Shown: positions 7,440 to 13,373 of the stretch, piece by piece
Numbering within the stretch: position 1 is the first letter of the stretch
Layout: the number at the start of each line of letters is the position of its first letter
Source of the DNA: JANNFX01 sp031380225
GTDB lineage: Bacteria > Pseudomonadota > Alphaproteobacteria > Rhizobiales > Hyphomicrobiaceae
Length of the DNA stretch: 14,825 nt
NCBI GenBank assembly: GCA_031380225.1
Contig: JANNFX010000236.1
Coordinates: 1-14,825, forward strand
Direction of reading: 5' to 3'
Notes under the pieces: model-generated
Databases searched by the model: none
Told to the model about the DNA's origin: nothing
The model's input: the letters and a program-made list of their open reading frames with translations, nothing else
Made by a program: the position numbers and the translations under genes

Positions 7440-7462
7440 CCGGCTCCGCCAAGTGGAGCCGG
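7440..7462. terminator. Possible terminator hairpin at the end of the gyrB operon
   Basis: CCGGCTCC (7440-7447) and GGAGCCGG (7455-7462) form a perfect 8-bp GC-rich stem with a 7-base loop, 11 bp beyond the stop of the last gene in the minus-strand gyrB operon. It lacks a T-tract, so termination there may be inefficient or depend on Rho or the adjacent repeat. Confidence 0.4.
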
Positions 7463-7472
7463 GGCGCGCGCT

Positions 7473-7529
7473 TCACACTTCCAAATTCGCAACCGACAGC
7501 GCATTTTCATGAATGAATTCGCGGCGGGG
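7473..7529 (-). repeat. Second copy of the gyrB 3' end (direct repeat, distal copy)
   Basis: These 57 bases match the final 57 bases of gyrB (8503-8559) at 50 positions. The seven differences are all in the third base of GyrB-frame codons except one in the stop codon (TGA against TAA); four of the six sense changes are synonymous and the others give Q/H and D/E. The repeat marks the far boundary of a roughly 1.03-kb insertion. Confidence 0.9.
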
Positions 7530-7910
7530 GCGAGATAGCGCATTGGCGCTTATGAAAATTAAACGGCGCCGGAATGCGATTGGGCTTTCAACAAGAAGCG
7601 TGGCTTTAAGCGACTGAAGACCGCCTGCAAAGAACGGCGTTTCAAGAAACCGCATTGGATGCTCGGACCAAGCTGGCGCGGGCAGTCGATCCAACTCCGC
7701 TAGATGTTCTGCGAGAGCCGCCAAATAGGCATCTTGAACACATCCCAAGTGGCAGGGCTCACTAGCAATGGCACTGAGCTTTGAAGTTTGATTTAAAGCC
7801 TGCCAGCAATCGAGAAATTCGCGCACGGCAACATCGAACGGCTGGGCACCACTGGCCGCGCGCCGCCCAATTTCTGCTATTGTTTCTGGCATGGCATTTT
7901 GAATGGCCAT
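7473..7910 (-). CDS. Nucleotidyltransferase partner protein with a GyrB-derived C-terminal tail
   Basis: Protein of 145 residues starting at ATG 7910, which overlaps the TAA stop of the preceding gene by one base (TAATG), so the two are translationally coupled. The body is helical, with three cysteines, PMRFLETPFFAGGLQSLKA and LLVESPIAFRRRLIFISANALSRP near the end. I recognise no named domain. The oddity is the last 18 residues (PRREFIHENALSVANLEV), which match the last 18 residues of the neighbouring GyrB except Q/H and D/E; the 57 bases 7473-7529 are a direct repeat of 8503-8559. The tail is therefore a captured gyrB end fused in frame. Together with the upstream gene it may form a toxin-antitoxin-like or defence pair; which partner would be which cannot be told. 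Function is inferred from context only. Confidence 0.75.
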   Translation of the reverse strand: MAIQNAMPETIAEIGRRAASGAQPFDVAVREFLDCWQALNQTSKLSAIASEPCHLGCVQDAYLAALAEHLAELDRLPAPAWSEHPMRFLETPFFAGGLQSLKATLLVESPIAFRRRLIFISANALSRPRREFIHENALSVANLEV

Positions 7911-8497
7911 TACCGGTCCTTCGGGCTGTCGACTTCGAAAATCTCCTGCAAACCAAAATGGGTCTTGGGAGAAATCCTTCCATCCGGATAATATCGCGAA
8001 ACAACAGCAATTGCTTCTGAAAAAGTACGGATGCCTAACGCACTCCCGAGCAGCCGGATATCATCAATGTCCTGACTTGTTTCCGTGCCTCCAACCCGCA
8101 TGGCCAAGCATTTCATAGCAAAAAGATAGGGAGGTGTAGCGATAAAAACCCGAAGTCCAGAAGCGTCTCCTGACGGGTAAGACCGAAAAAGCGACTTTGC
8201 GCCTGGTTCAGCATCCCGGGCGCTCAGGAATCCCTTAACCCCGTCGTTGATCCAGTTCTCGCTCCATCCGAATTCTTCTGCAACTTGCGTTGCAGCACGG
8301 CGCACAAAAGCGCGGTCCTTCTCAAAAACGGCGTCAACATCCCTTGTCGTTGCTCGGTTTTCAAATGTAAGCAAAACTGCAGAACCACCATAGACGGAAA
8401 TCTCGATGACCTTGCCCTCAGCTACTGCCACTTCGCCAAGTCGCGCAAACGCCAATTCGAGCGTCGCGCGATCAAATGGAGCCACTGTAGAAGTCAT
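7910..8497 (-). CDS. Nucleotidyltransferase-like protein (DUF6036/AbiEii-like), possible toxin-antitoxin component
   Basis: Protein of 195 residues. Residues 35-58 carry the minimal nucleotidyltransferase signature: YGGSAVLLTFENRATTRDVD, i.e. GGS at 37-39 and the metal-binding pair D53/D55 in DVD. Later segments fit the family: a hydrophobic PYLFAMKCLAMR helix (about 122-133) and a DIDDIRLLGSALGI segment (about 143-156), as in proteins annotated DUF6036 and in AbiEii-type nucleotidyltransferases. Start ATG 8497 is only 5 bp after the gyrB stop, without a convincing ribosome binding site, so translation probably depends on ribosomes finishing gyrB. It overlaps its partner gene by one base. This two-gene layout is common for toxin-antitoxin modules, but substrate and activity are unknown. 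It is part of the cassette bounded by the duplicated gyrB tail. Confidence 0.8.
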   Translation of the reverse strand: MTSTVAPFDRATLELAFARLGEVAVAEGKVIEISVYGGSAVLLTFENRATTRDVDAVFEKDRAFVRRAATQVAEEFGWSENWINDGVKGFLSARDAEPGAKSLFRSYPSGDASGLRVFIATPPYLFAMKCLAMRVGGTETSQDIDDIRLLGSALGIRTFSEAIAVVSRYYPDGRISPKTHFGLQEIFEVDSPKDR

Positions 8498-8502
8498 TCA
8501 GA

Positions 8503-8559
8503 TTACACATCCAAGTTCGCAACCGACAGCGCGTTTTCCTGGATGAATTCGCGGCGCGG
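8503..8559 (-). repeat. gyrB 3' end (direct repeat, copy joined to the gyrB body)
   Basis: Proximal member of the 57-bp direct repeat whose other copy is 7473-7529. Under an integration-at-the-gene-end model this copy would be the replacement tail carried in by the cassette, and the distal copy the original tail. Confidence 0.9.
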
Positions 8560-10983
8560 TTCGACGACGTCGCCCATCAACTTGGAGAAAATTTCGTCGG
8601 CTTCGGTGAGGTCGCCGGGCCGCACTTGCAGCAGCGTGCGGGCATCGCGGTCGAGCGTTGTTTCCCAGAGTTGCTCTGGGTTCATTTCGCCCAGACCTTT
8701 ATAGCGCTGCAGCGACAAGCCTTTTTTGCCAGCTTCATAGATGGTTTCAAGCAACGTCTTCGGACCCTGAATGATGACGGGATCGCCGCTCTTGCGTTTG
8801 AGTTTGGCTTCGCCGCCGTAGACGCTGACCAGCGCCTTATGGCGCTCGTGCAGGCGGCGGGCGTCAAGCGATGCGAGCAGGTTGCGGTCGAGGGCGTGAA
8901 CTTCAGTGACGCCGCGCAATGAGCGGCTCAACAGCAGGCCTTCGGGGCTCGCCGTGCCAGTCCAACCAGCTTCGGTTTCTTCCGCAATGCTGTCGAGGCG
9001 ATTGGCCAAGGCTGTGGCCGCTGCTTCGGCATTCTTTTCGTCTTTCAATAATTCGGGATCGAAGACGCCTGCAATCACAGCCTGCTCGATGATGCGGCGC
9101 GAATAACGCGAGTGCAGTTGCTCGATCAGTGCCATGGTTGCGCGGGCCTGATCCACGATGTCACGCAGGTCGCGGCCGGCACGTTCTTCGCCGGTGCTGG
9201 TGACGAGCACACCGTCATCGAGTCCGGTTTCGATCAGGTAGTCTTCAAGCGCGCGCTGGTCCTTGAGGTAGGTGCCGGACTTGCCCTTAGTCACCTTGTA
9301 GAGCGGTGGTTGGGCAATATAAACGTGCCCCTTGTCAACGAGCTCTGGCATCTGCCGGTAAAAGAACGTCAACAGCAGGGTGCGGATATGGGCGCCGTCG
9401 ACGTCGGCGTCGGTCATGATGATGATCTTGTGATAGCGCAGCTTCTCAAGATTAAAATCGTCGCGAATGCCGGTGCCGAGCGCCGCGATGATGTTGGTCA
9501 CTTGTTCGGACGACAACATCTTGTCGAGGCGCGCGCGTTCGACGTTCAAGATCTTACCGCGCAATGGCAGCACGGCCTGATACTCGCGCTTGCGGCCCTG
9601 CTTCACGGAGCCACCGGCTGAATCGCCTTCGACGATAAACAGTTCGGTGTTGGAGGCATCGCGGTCTTGGCATTCTGCAAGGCCCCCTGGCAGACGCAAA
9701 CCATCCAGCGCGCCCTTGCGGCGTGTCAATTCACGGGCTTTGCGGGCCGCTTCGCGGGCTTGCGCCGCTTCGATGATCTTGCCGACAATCGACTTGGCTT
9801 CTTTGGGGTGCTCTTCGAACCAAGCTGCCAACCGGTCTCCGACAATGCTCTCGACAACCGGCTTCACTTCAGACGAGACCAGCTTGTCCTTGGTTTGACT
9901 CGAGAACTTGGGATCTGGAACTTTGACGGACATCACGCACGTCAAACCTTCGCGCGCATCTTCGCCCGAAAGTTCAACCTTTTCTTTTTTCGCAGCGCCG
10001 CCGTCGGTCACGTATTTGTTGATGATACGGGTCAGGGCGCCACGGAAGCCAGCCAGATGCGTGCCGCCGTCGCGCTGCGGGATGTTGTTGGTGAAGCACA
10101 ACACGTTCTCGTGGTAGCTGTCGTTCCACCACAGCGCCACTTCGACGGTGATGCCGTCCTTGTCGCCGCGGATCATGACCGGAGCCGGGATCAGTGCCTG
10201 TTTAGAGCGGTCCAGATAGCGGACAAATGCGGCTGTGCCGCCTTCGTAAAACAGCTCTTCGCGCTTGACGTCGGCGTGCCGGGCATCGGTCAGCACAATC
10301 TTGGCGCCGGAATTGAGGAAGGCCAATTCGCGCAAGCGGTGTTCAATGGTCGGATAGTCGAATTCAACTTTGGTGAAGGTGTTGGTGGATGGCAGGAACG
10401 AGACTTCGGTGCCGCGCCCGCCTTTGCCATCGCCAACGGCTTTCAACGGCGCTATGGCGACGCCATCGTTGAACTCGATGAAGTGTTCTTTGCCGTCGCG
10501 CCAGATCCGGCACTTGAGCCACGTTGAGAGCGCATTGACGACGGACACGCCGACGCCATGCAGACCGCCCGAAACCTTGTAGGAATTCTGGTCAAACTTG
10601 CCGCCCGCATGCAATTCGGTAAATACGATTTCAGCCGCCGAACGCTTGGGGTCGTTGTCATCGTCCTTTTTGATGCCGGTCGGGATGCCGCGGCCATCGT
10701 CGCGCACGGTGACTGAGCCATCGGGATTGAGGGAGACGTCGCAGGCATTGGCGTGGCCGGCCAGAACTTCGTCGATGGCGTTATCGACGACTTCGTAAAT
10801 CATGTGATGCAGACCCGAGCCGTCGTCGGTGTCGCCGATGTACATGCCCGGCCGCTTGCGCACGGCGTCGAGCCCCTTCAGCATCTTGATGCTATCGGCG
10901 CCGTAATCTTCAGATGAGACGATGTCTTCGACGGGCTCCACTCCTACAACAGGCTCGATTTTCATGGCGGGTTTGGCGCTCAT
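8503..10983 (-). CDS. gyrB: DNA gyrase subunit B (GyrB)
   Basis: ATPase subunit of gyrase, which with GyrA introduces negative supercoils. The 826 residues contain a GHKL ATPase domain (E64 in YEVVDNAIDE, D95 in DDGRGIPTG, GGLHGVGVSVVNALS at 139-153), the transducer with QTKDKL at 363-368, the TOPRIM domain (E452 in VEGDSAGGSVKQGR; D525 and D527 in TDADVDGAHIRTLLLTFF), and the C-terminal tail (QRYKGLGEMNPEQLWETT, then EPRREFIQENALSV). The first 25 residues before SIKMLKGL are a slightly long, variable extension. ATG 10983 has GAGAG six bases upstream. It lies downstream of recF, separated by 220 bp, so it may have its own promoter. The last 57 bases recur at 7473-7529, and two cassette genes follow after 5 bp, presumably on the same transcript. 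Confidence 0.98.
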   Translation of the reverse strand: MSAKPAMKIEPVVGVEPVEDIVSSEDYGADSIKMLKGLDAVRKRPGMYIGDTDDGSGLHHMIYEVVDNAIDEVLAGHANACDVSLNPDGSVTVRDDGRGIPTGIKKDDDNDPKRSAAEIVFTELHAGGKFDQNSYKVSGGLHGVGVSVVNALSTWLKCRIWRDGKEHFIEFNDGVAIAPLKAVGDGKGGRGTEVSFLPSTNTFTKVEFDYPTIEHRLRELAFLNSGAKIVLTDARHADVKREELFYEGGTAAFVRYLDRSKQALIPAPVMIRGDKDGITVEVALWWNDSYHENVLCFTNNIPQRDGGTHLAGFRGALTRIINKYVTDGGAAKKEKVELSGEDAREGLTCVMSVKVPDPKFSSQTKDKLVSSEVKPVVESIVGDRLAAWFEEHPKEAKSIVGKIIEAAQAREAARKARELTRRKGALDGLRLPGGLAECQDRDASNTELFIVEGDSAGGSVKQGRKREYQAVLPLRGKILNVERARLDKMLSSEQVTNIIAALGTGIRDDFNLEKLRYHKIIIMTDADVDGAHIRTLLLTFFYRQMPELVDKGHVYIAQPPLYKVTKGKSGTYLKDQRALEDYLIETGLDDGVLVTSTGEERAGRDLRDIVDQARATMALIEQLHSRYSRRIIEQAVIAGVFDPELLKDEKNAEAAATALANRLDSIAEETEAGWTGTASPEGLLLSRSLRGVTEVHALDRNLLASLDARRLHERHKALVSVYGGEAKLKRKSGDPVIIQGPKTLLETIYEAGKKGLSLQRYKGLGEMNPEQLWETTLDRDARTLLQVRPGDLTEADEIFSKLMGDVVEPRREFIQENALSVANLDV

Positions 10984-11203
10984 TGCGATCTCTCAAGGAG
11001 GTGTCAAATTCAGAGAATTTTTATAGCACAGAACCGGCAAAATGCCTGAGAAATACAGCGTCATCCACGCTCAATTATGCTCTTTTAATTGCTTGAAAGT
11101 ACAGGAAGTTTCAGGTGCGTCGAAGCGCGCAGCTGGCAGAGGCTTAGACCTGAGCCGAACCCCGAAGAAATCGCCGTTGGATTCGCTTGAAGCGGCTTCG
11201 GGC
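10984..11203 (-). promoter_or_regulatory. recF-gyrB intergenic region, possible gyrB promoter
   Basis: The 220 bp before gyrB carry a TATAAA-like -10 on the minus strand (about 11018-11023, read from TTTATA on the plus strand), roughly 35-40 bases ahead of the gyrB ATG, within an AT-richer stretch (about 11010-11100). The -35 candidate is weak. No hairpin terminator for recF was found, so readthrough from recF is also possible. Confidence 0.3.
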
Positions 11204-12418
11204 TCATGGTCCTGCGGTGACAGTGCCGTCTTCGACATGAAGGAATTTTGCGTGATCTTCGAGGGCTGCGAAGGTGCTGCGGTCGGTGCCGGTCATCCAG
11301 GCTTGCGAGCCGATCCGCAGGATGTCTTGGAACAGCGCGGCTCGCCGGGCTTCGTCCAAATGTGCGGTGACTTCATCGAGCAACAGGATCGGCGCCAGGC
11401 CGTCTTGGCGGGCGGCGATCATTTCGGCGTGCGCCAACACGAGACCCAACAGCAGCGACTTTTGTTCGCCGGTTGAGCACAATTTGGCTGGCATCGATTT
11501 GGGGCCATGACCGACAATCAAATCCGTCCGGTGCGGGCCGTCTAATGTTCGCGATGCTGCGCGATCGCGTTCGCGATTGGTGGCCAGAGTTTTGGCGTAG
11601 GTGTCTTCAACTTCGACCGCGGGCTGGCGCATCAAATCGGTTTCAAGCGCGCCATCGAGCGCGATATTGCTCCACGGGAAGGCCGAGTGTTCGTCGCGTT
11701 CGCGGCGCGCGGCGATGACGCCGATGAGTGCGGCGATGGCTTCATTGCGGGCGGCGGCGATGGCGGTGCCGGTTTCAGCCATCAGTAATTCGAGACCTTC
11801 GAATTGGGATGCTTGCCGCGCGCCGTCGCTGAGCAACCGGTTTCGCTGCGTCATGGCGCGTTCAAACCGGCTTCCGAGTTTGGCGTGTGCGGGGTCAAAA
11901 CACAAAATGAGGCGATCCAGAAAGCGCCGCCGTTCAGAGGCCGTGCCGGTGAATAGGCCGTCCAACGCAGGTGTCACCCATACGACTTCGACGTAATCTG
12001 CGAGCGCTGCTGATGTTTCATTTTCTCCGTTGATACGCACTGTGCGGCCGCTGCGTTCAGTGGTTGCGGCGGTTGCAGTTTGTCCGGTACCGATATCGAC
12101 TTCGCCGTGTGCTGTGTGGACTTTGGCGGCGATGATCCATGAAGCATTTGCGTCTTCGTCATTGCCAGTGGTCACGCGCGAGAGATCAACGAACGGCGCG
12201 CGCCTGAGGCCTTGCCCCGGCGACAGCAACGAGACCGCTTCGAGAATGTTTGTTTTACCCGACCCATTGCCACCCGTCAGCACCACCGGCTCCGGCGTCG
12301 CTTCAATGCGCGTCGCGGCGTGATTGCGATAGTTGGTCAGCGCCAACCGCTCGACCCACAGGCGTGGGGCGATCACGGGGCGTTGGATTTTTACTTGATT
12401 CAATTCAACAGCCTTCAT
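11204..12418 (-). CDS. recF: DNA replication and repair protein RecF
   Basis: SMC-like ATPase that with RecO and RecR loads RecA at single-strand gaps and stalled forks. The 404 residues have all ABC-type motifs: Walker A GGNGSGKTN at 49-57 after the typical LALTNYRNH, the ABC signature CSTGEQKSLLLGL at 314-326, and Walker B LLLDEVTAHLD at 345-355 with E349 as catalytic acid. Intervening residues carry the RecF-type arm (RFLDRLILCFDPAH at 165-178, DGPHRTDL at 293-300). ATG 12418 gives about 20 extra residues before the usual RecF start, but no better start codon occurs downstream; a second ATG four bases upstream is out of frame. It sits between dnaN and gyrB as in many bacteria, but here 955 bp containing an antisense GIY-YIG gene and repeats separate it from dnaN, so it probably needs its own promoter. 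Confidence 0.96.
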   Translation of the reverse strand: MKAVELNQVKIQRPVIAPRLWVERLALTNYRNHAATRIEATPEPVVLTGGNGSGKTNILEAVSLLSPGQGLRRAPFVDLSRVTTGNDEDANASWIIAAKVHTAHGEVDIGTGQTATAATTERSGRTVRINGENETSAALADYVEVVWVTPALDGLFTGTASERRRFLDRLILCFDPAHAKLGSRFERAMTQRNRLLSDGARQASQFEGLELLMAETGTAIAAARNEAIAALIGVIAARRERDEHSAFPWSNIALDGALETDLMRQPAVEVEDTYAKTLATNRERDRAASRTLDGPHRTDLIVGHGPKSMPAKLCSTGEQKSLLLGLVLAHAEMIAARQDGLAPILLLDEVTAHLDEARRAALFQDILRIGSQAWMTGTDRSTFAALEDHAKFLHVEDGTVTAGP

Positions 12419-12501
12419 TCATTTGCACTGGATGCCAACTGAAGAATCGGCGGACCGAGCCTACCACCGCGTATTGAATAGCGCTTGGATTGGCACACGA
12501 T

Positions 12502-12540
12502 CCCACAGGTGTCATCCTCGGGCTTGTCCCGAGGACCCAT
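12502..12540 (+). repeat. 39-bp palindromic repeat, family 3, copy A
   Basis: Contains a perfect stem TCCTCGGG/CCCGAGGA with a five-base loop (CTTGT), preceded by CCCACAGGTGTCA. It is identical over 39 bases to copy C (12785-12823) and lies in inverted orientation to copy B 80 bp away. Confidence 0.9.
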
Positions 12541-12619
12541 TTATAAACATACTCCGGTCTGGATAACTATTCCGCAGCGGCGCCGAGCAGAACCCAAGTC
12601 GTTTGCGTTCCCTCCCCCC

Positions 12620-12657
12620 TGGGTCCTCGGGACAAGCCCGCGGATGACACCTGAGTG
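12620..12657 (-). repeat. 39-bp palindromic repeat, family 3, copy B (inverted, diverged)
   Basis: Reverse-orientation copy with one stem mismatch (CCGCGGA instead of CCGAGGA) and an altered end. Its outer flank (about 12656-12687, TGGCGGGATG then GACATGAC) resembles the outer flank of copy D, so the full unit is longer, around 70-80 bp. Confidence 0.85.
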
Positions 12658-12784
12658 GTGGCGGGATGCGCGACATGACGCCGATGTCTGATGACAACAA
12701 AAGTTGGACGCTGTTCCGATCGATTTCAGGGCGTGCTTCGGAACGAACGCTTTTGGACAAGAGTTGAATCACGACTGCCAATCA

Positions 12785-12823
12785 CCCACAGGTGTCATCC
12801 TCGGGCTTGTCCCGAGGACCCAT
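12785..12823 (+). repeat. 39-bp palindromic repeat, family 3, copy C (left flank of the GIY-YIG gene)
   Basis: Identical to copy A over all 39 bases. It ends 43 bp before the GIY-YIG start codon. Together with copy D it encloses that gene in a 445-bp inverted-repeat-bounded unit. Confidence 0.9.
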
Positions 12824-12866
12824 TGTGCTGCAATCTCCGGCGGCAATTTAGAGCGCGGTCGGCACC

Positions 12867-13178
12867 ATGTTCACCTACTGGGTTTACATCCTCACCAGCA
12901 AGCCCCATGGCACGCTTTATGTTGGGGTGACCAACGATCTGCTTGGCCGCGCCCAGTCTCATCGCGACGGCGCCGGCTCGAAATTTACAAGCAAATACGG
13001 CGTCAAGCGGCTCGTTTACTTTGAGCCGTTCGCGGATATTGAAGTGGCAATTCAGCGCGAAAAAACTTTAAAGCATTGGGTGCGGCAGTGGAAGATCAAA
13101 CTCATCGAGCGCGACAATCCCAATTGGTCCGATCTCTATCCCGCGCTGAGGGCATTGCCGGGTAACGCCAGCGACTGA
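12867..13178 (+). CDS. Small GIY-YIG nuclease-superfamily protein
   Basis: Protein of 103 residues with the single-domain GIY-YIG fold of the UPF0213/YhbQ-like group: the GIY-YIG pair appears as WVYILTSK (residues 5-12) and TLYVGVTNDL (16-25), followed by GRAQSHRDG, FTSKYGVKRLVYFE (40-53), the presumed metal-binding glutamate in AIQREKTLKHW (61-71) and a C-terminal NPNWSDLYP. In nuclease members the two tyrosines, the arginine after NDL and the glutamate form the active site; all have a counterpart here. The start is ATG 12867; the ribosome binding site is weak. The gene is antisense to its neighbours dnaN and recF and is enclosed by inverted palindromic repeats (12785-12823 and 13191-13229), with its stop 12 bp from the right one. 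Proteins of this group are numerous in Alphaproteobacteria and their role is unsettled. Confidence 0.88.
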   Translation: MFTYWVYILTSKPHGTLYVGVTNDLLGRAQSHRDGAGSKFTSKYGVKRLVYFEPFADIEVAIQREKTLKHWVRQWKIKLIERDNPNWSDLYPALRALPGNASD

Positions 13179-13190
13179 ACAAGCGGATGA

Positions 13191-13229
13191 ATGGGTCCTC
13201 GGGTCAAGCCCGAGGATGACACCTGTGGG
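13191..13229 (-). repeat. 39-bp palindromic repeat, family 3, copy D (right flank of the GIY-YIG gene)
   Basis: Reverse-orientation copy matching copies A and C at 38 of 39 bases; the one change is in the loop. It begins 12 bp after the GIY-YIG stop codon and could also serve as its terminator. Confidence 0.9.
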
Positions 13230-13323
13230 TGGCGGGATGGGAGACATGACACCATTGTGCAGCAATCGTGATCGTGTTCGGAGACAAGTCCTCTGACAAG
13301 AAGCACTTGCCAGTCGCGCCATA

Positions 13324-13353
13324 TTGGGTCGCGCTGCGCTTGACCCAACCTAC
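13324..13353. repeat. Short family 2 palindromic repeat
   Basis: TTGGGTC (13324-13330) and GACCCAA (13342-13348) form a 7-bp stem, with a possible inner GCG/CGC pair, followed by CCTAC. It resembles the arms of the 7307-7409 element (GTAGGTTGGGTTAGG). It lies 21 bp from the dnaN stop, between the convergent GIY-YIG and dnaN genes, and may help end dnaN transcription. Confidence 0.6.
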
Positions 13354-13373
13354 ATGGCGCTGTCGGGAGCCGA

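Noticed and set aside
7473..8559. Simple local tandem duplication of the gyrB end
   Set aside because: Differences concentrate at third codon positions and include silent changes in otherwise identical codons, and two unrelated genes sit between the copies; a foreign-tail insertion explains this better, though it is not proven.
9667..10527. 286-codon open frame antisense to gyrB
   Set aside because: It lies wholly inside gyrB, whose protein is strongly conserved; long antisense frames are expected in GC-rich genes, and its product has no recognisable motif.
10995..11002. Perfect AAGGAGGT ribosome-binding-like sequence on the plus strand
   Set aside because: No start codon with a usable reading frame follows at suitable distance; it lies in the gyrB leader on the opposite strand and is probably chance.
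12512..12781. Open frame on the minus strand across repeats A and B
   Set aside because: Its coding would come from the palindromic repeats themselves; no start signal or family resemblance.
12502..13229. CRISPR-like array from four copies of a 39-bp repeat
   Set aside because: The copies alternate in orientation, are unevenly spaced (about 80, 127 and 367 bp), and one gap holds a gene. They are dispersed palindromes, not an array.
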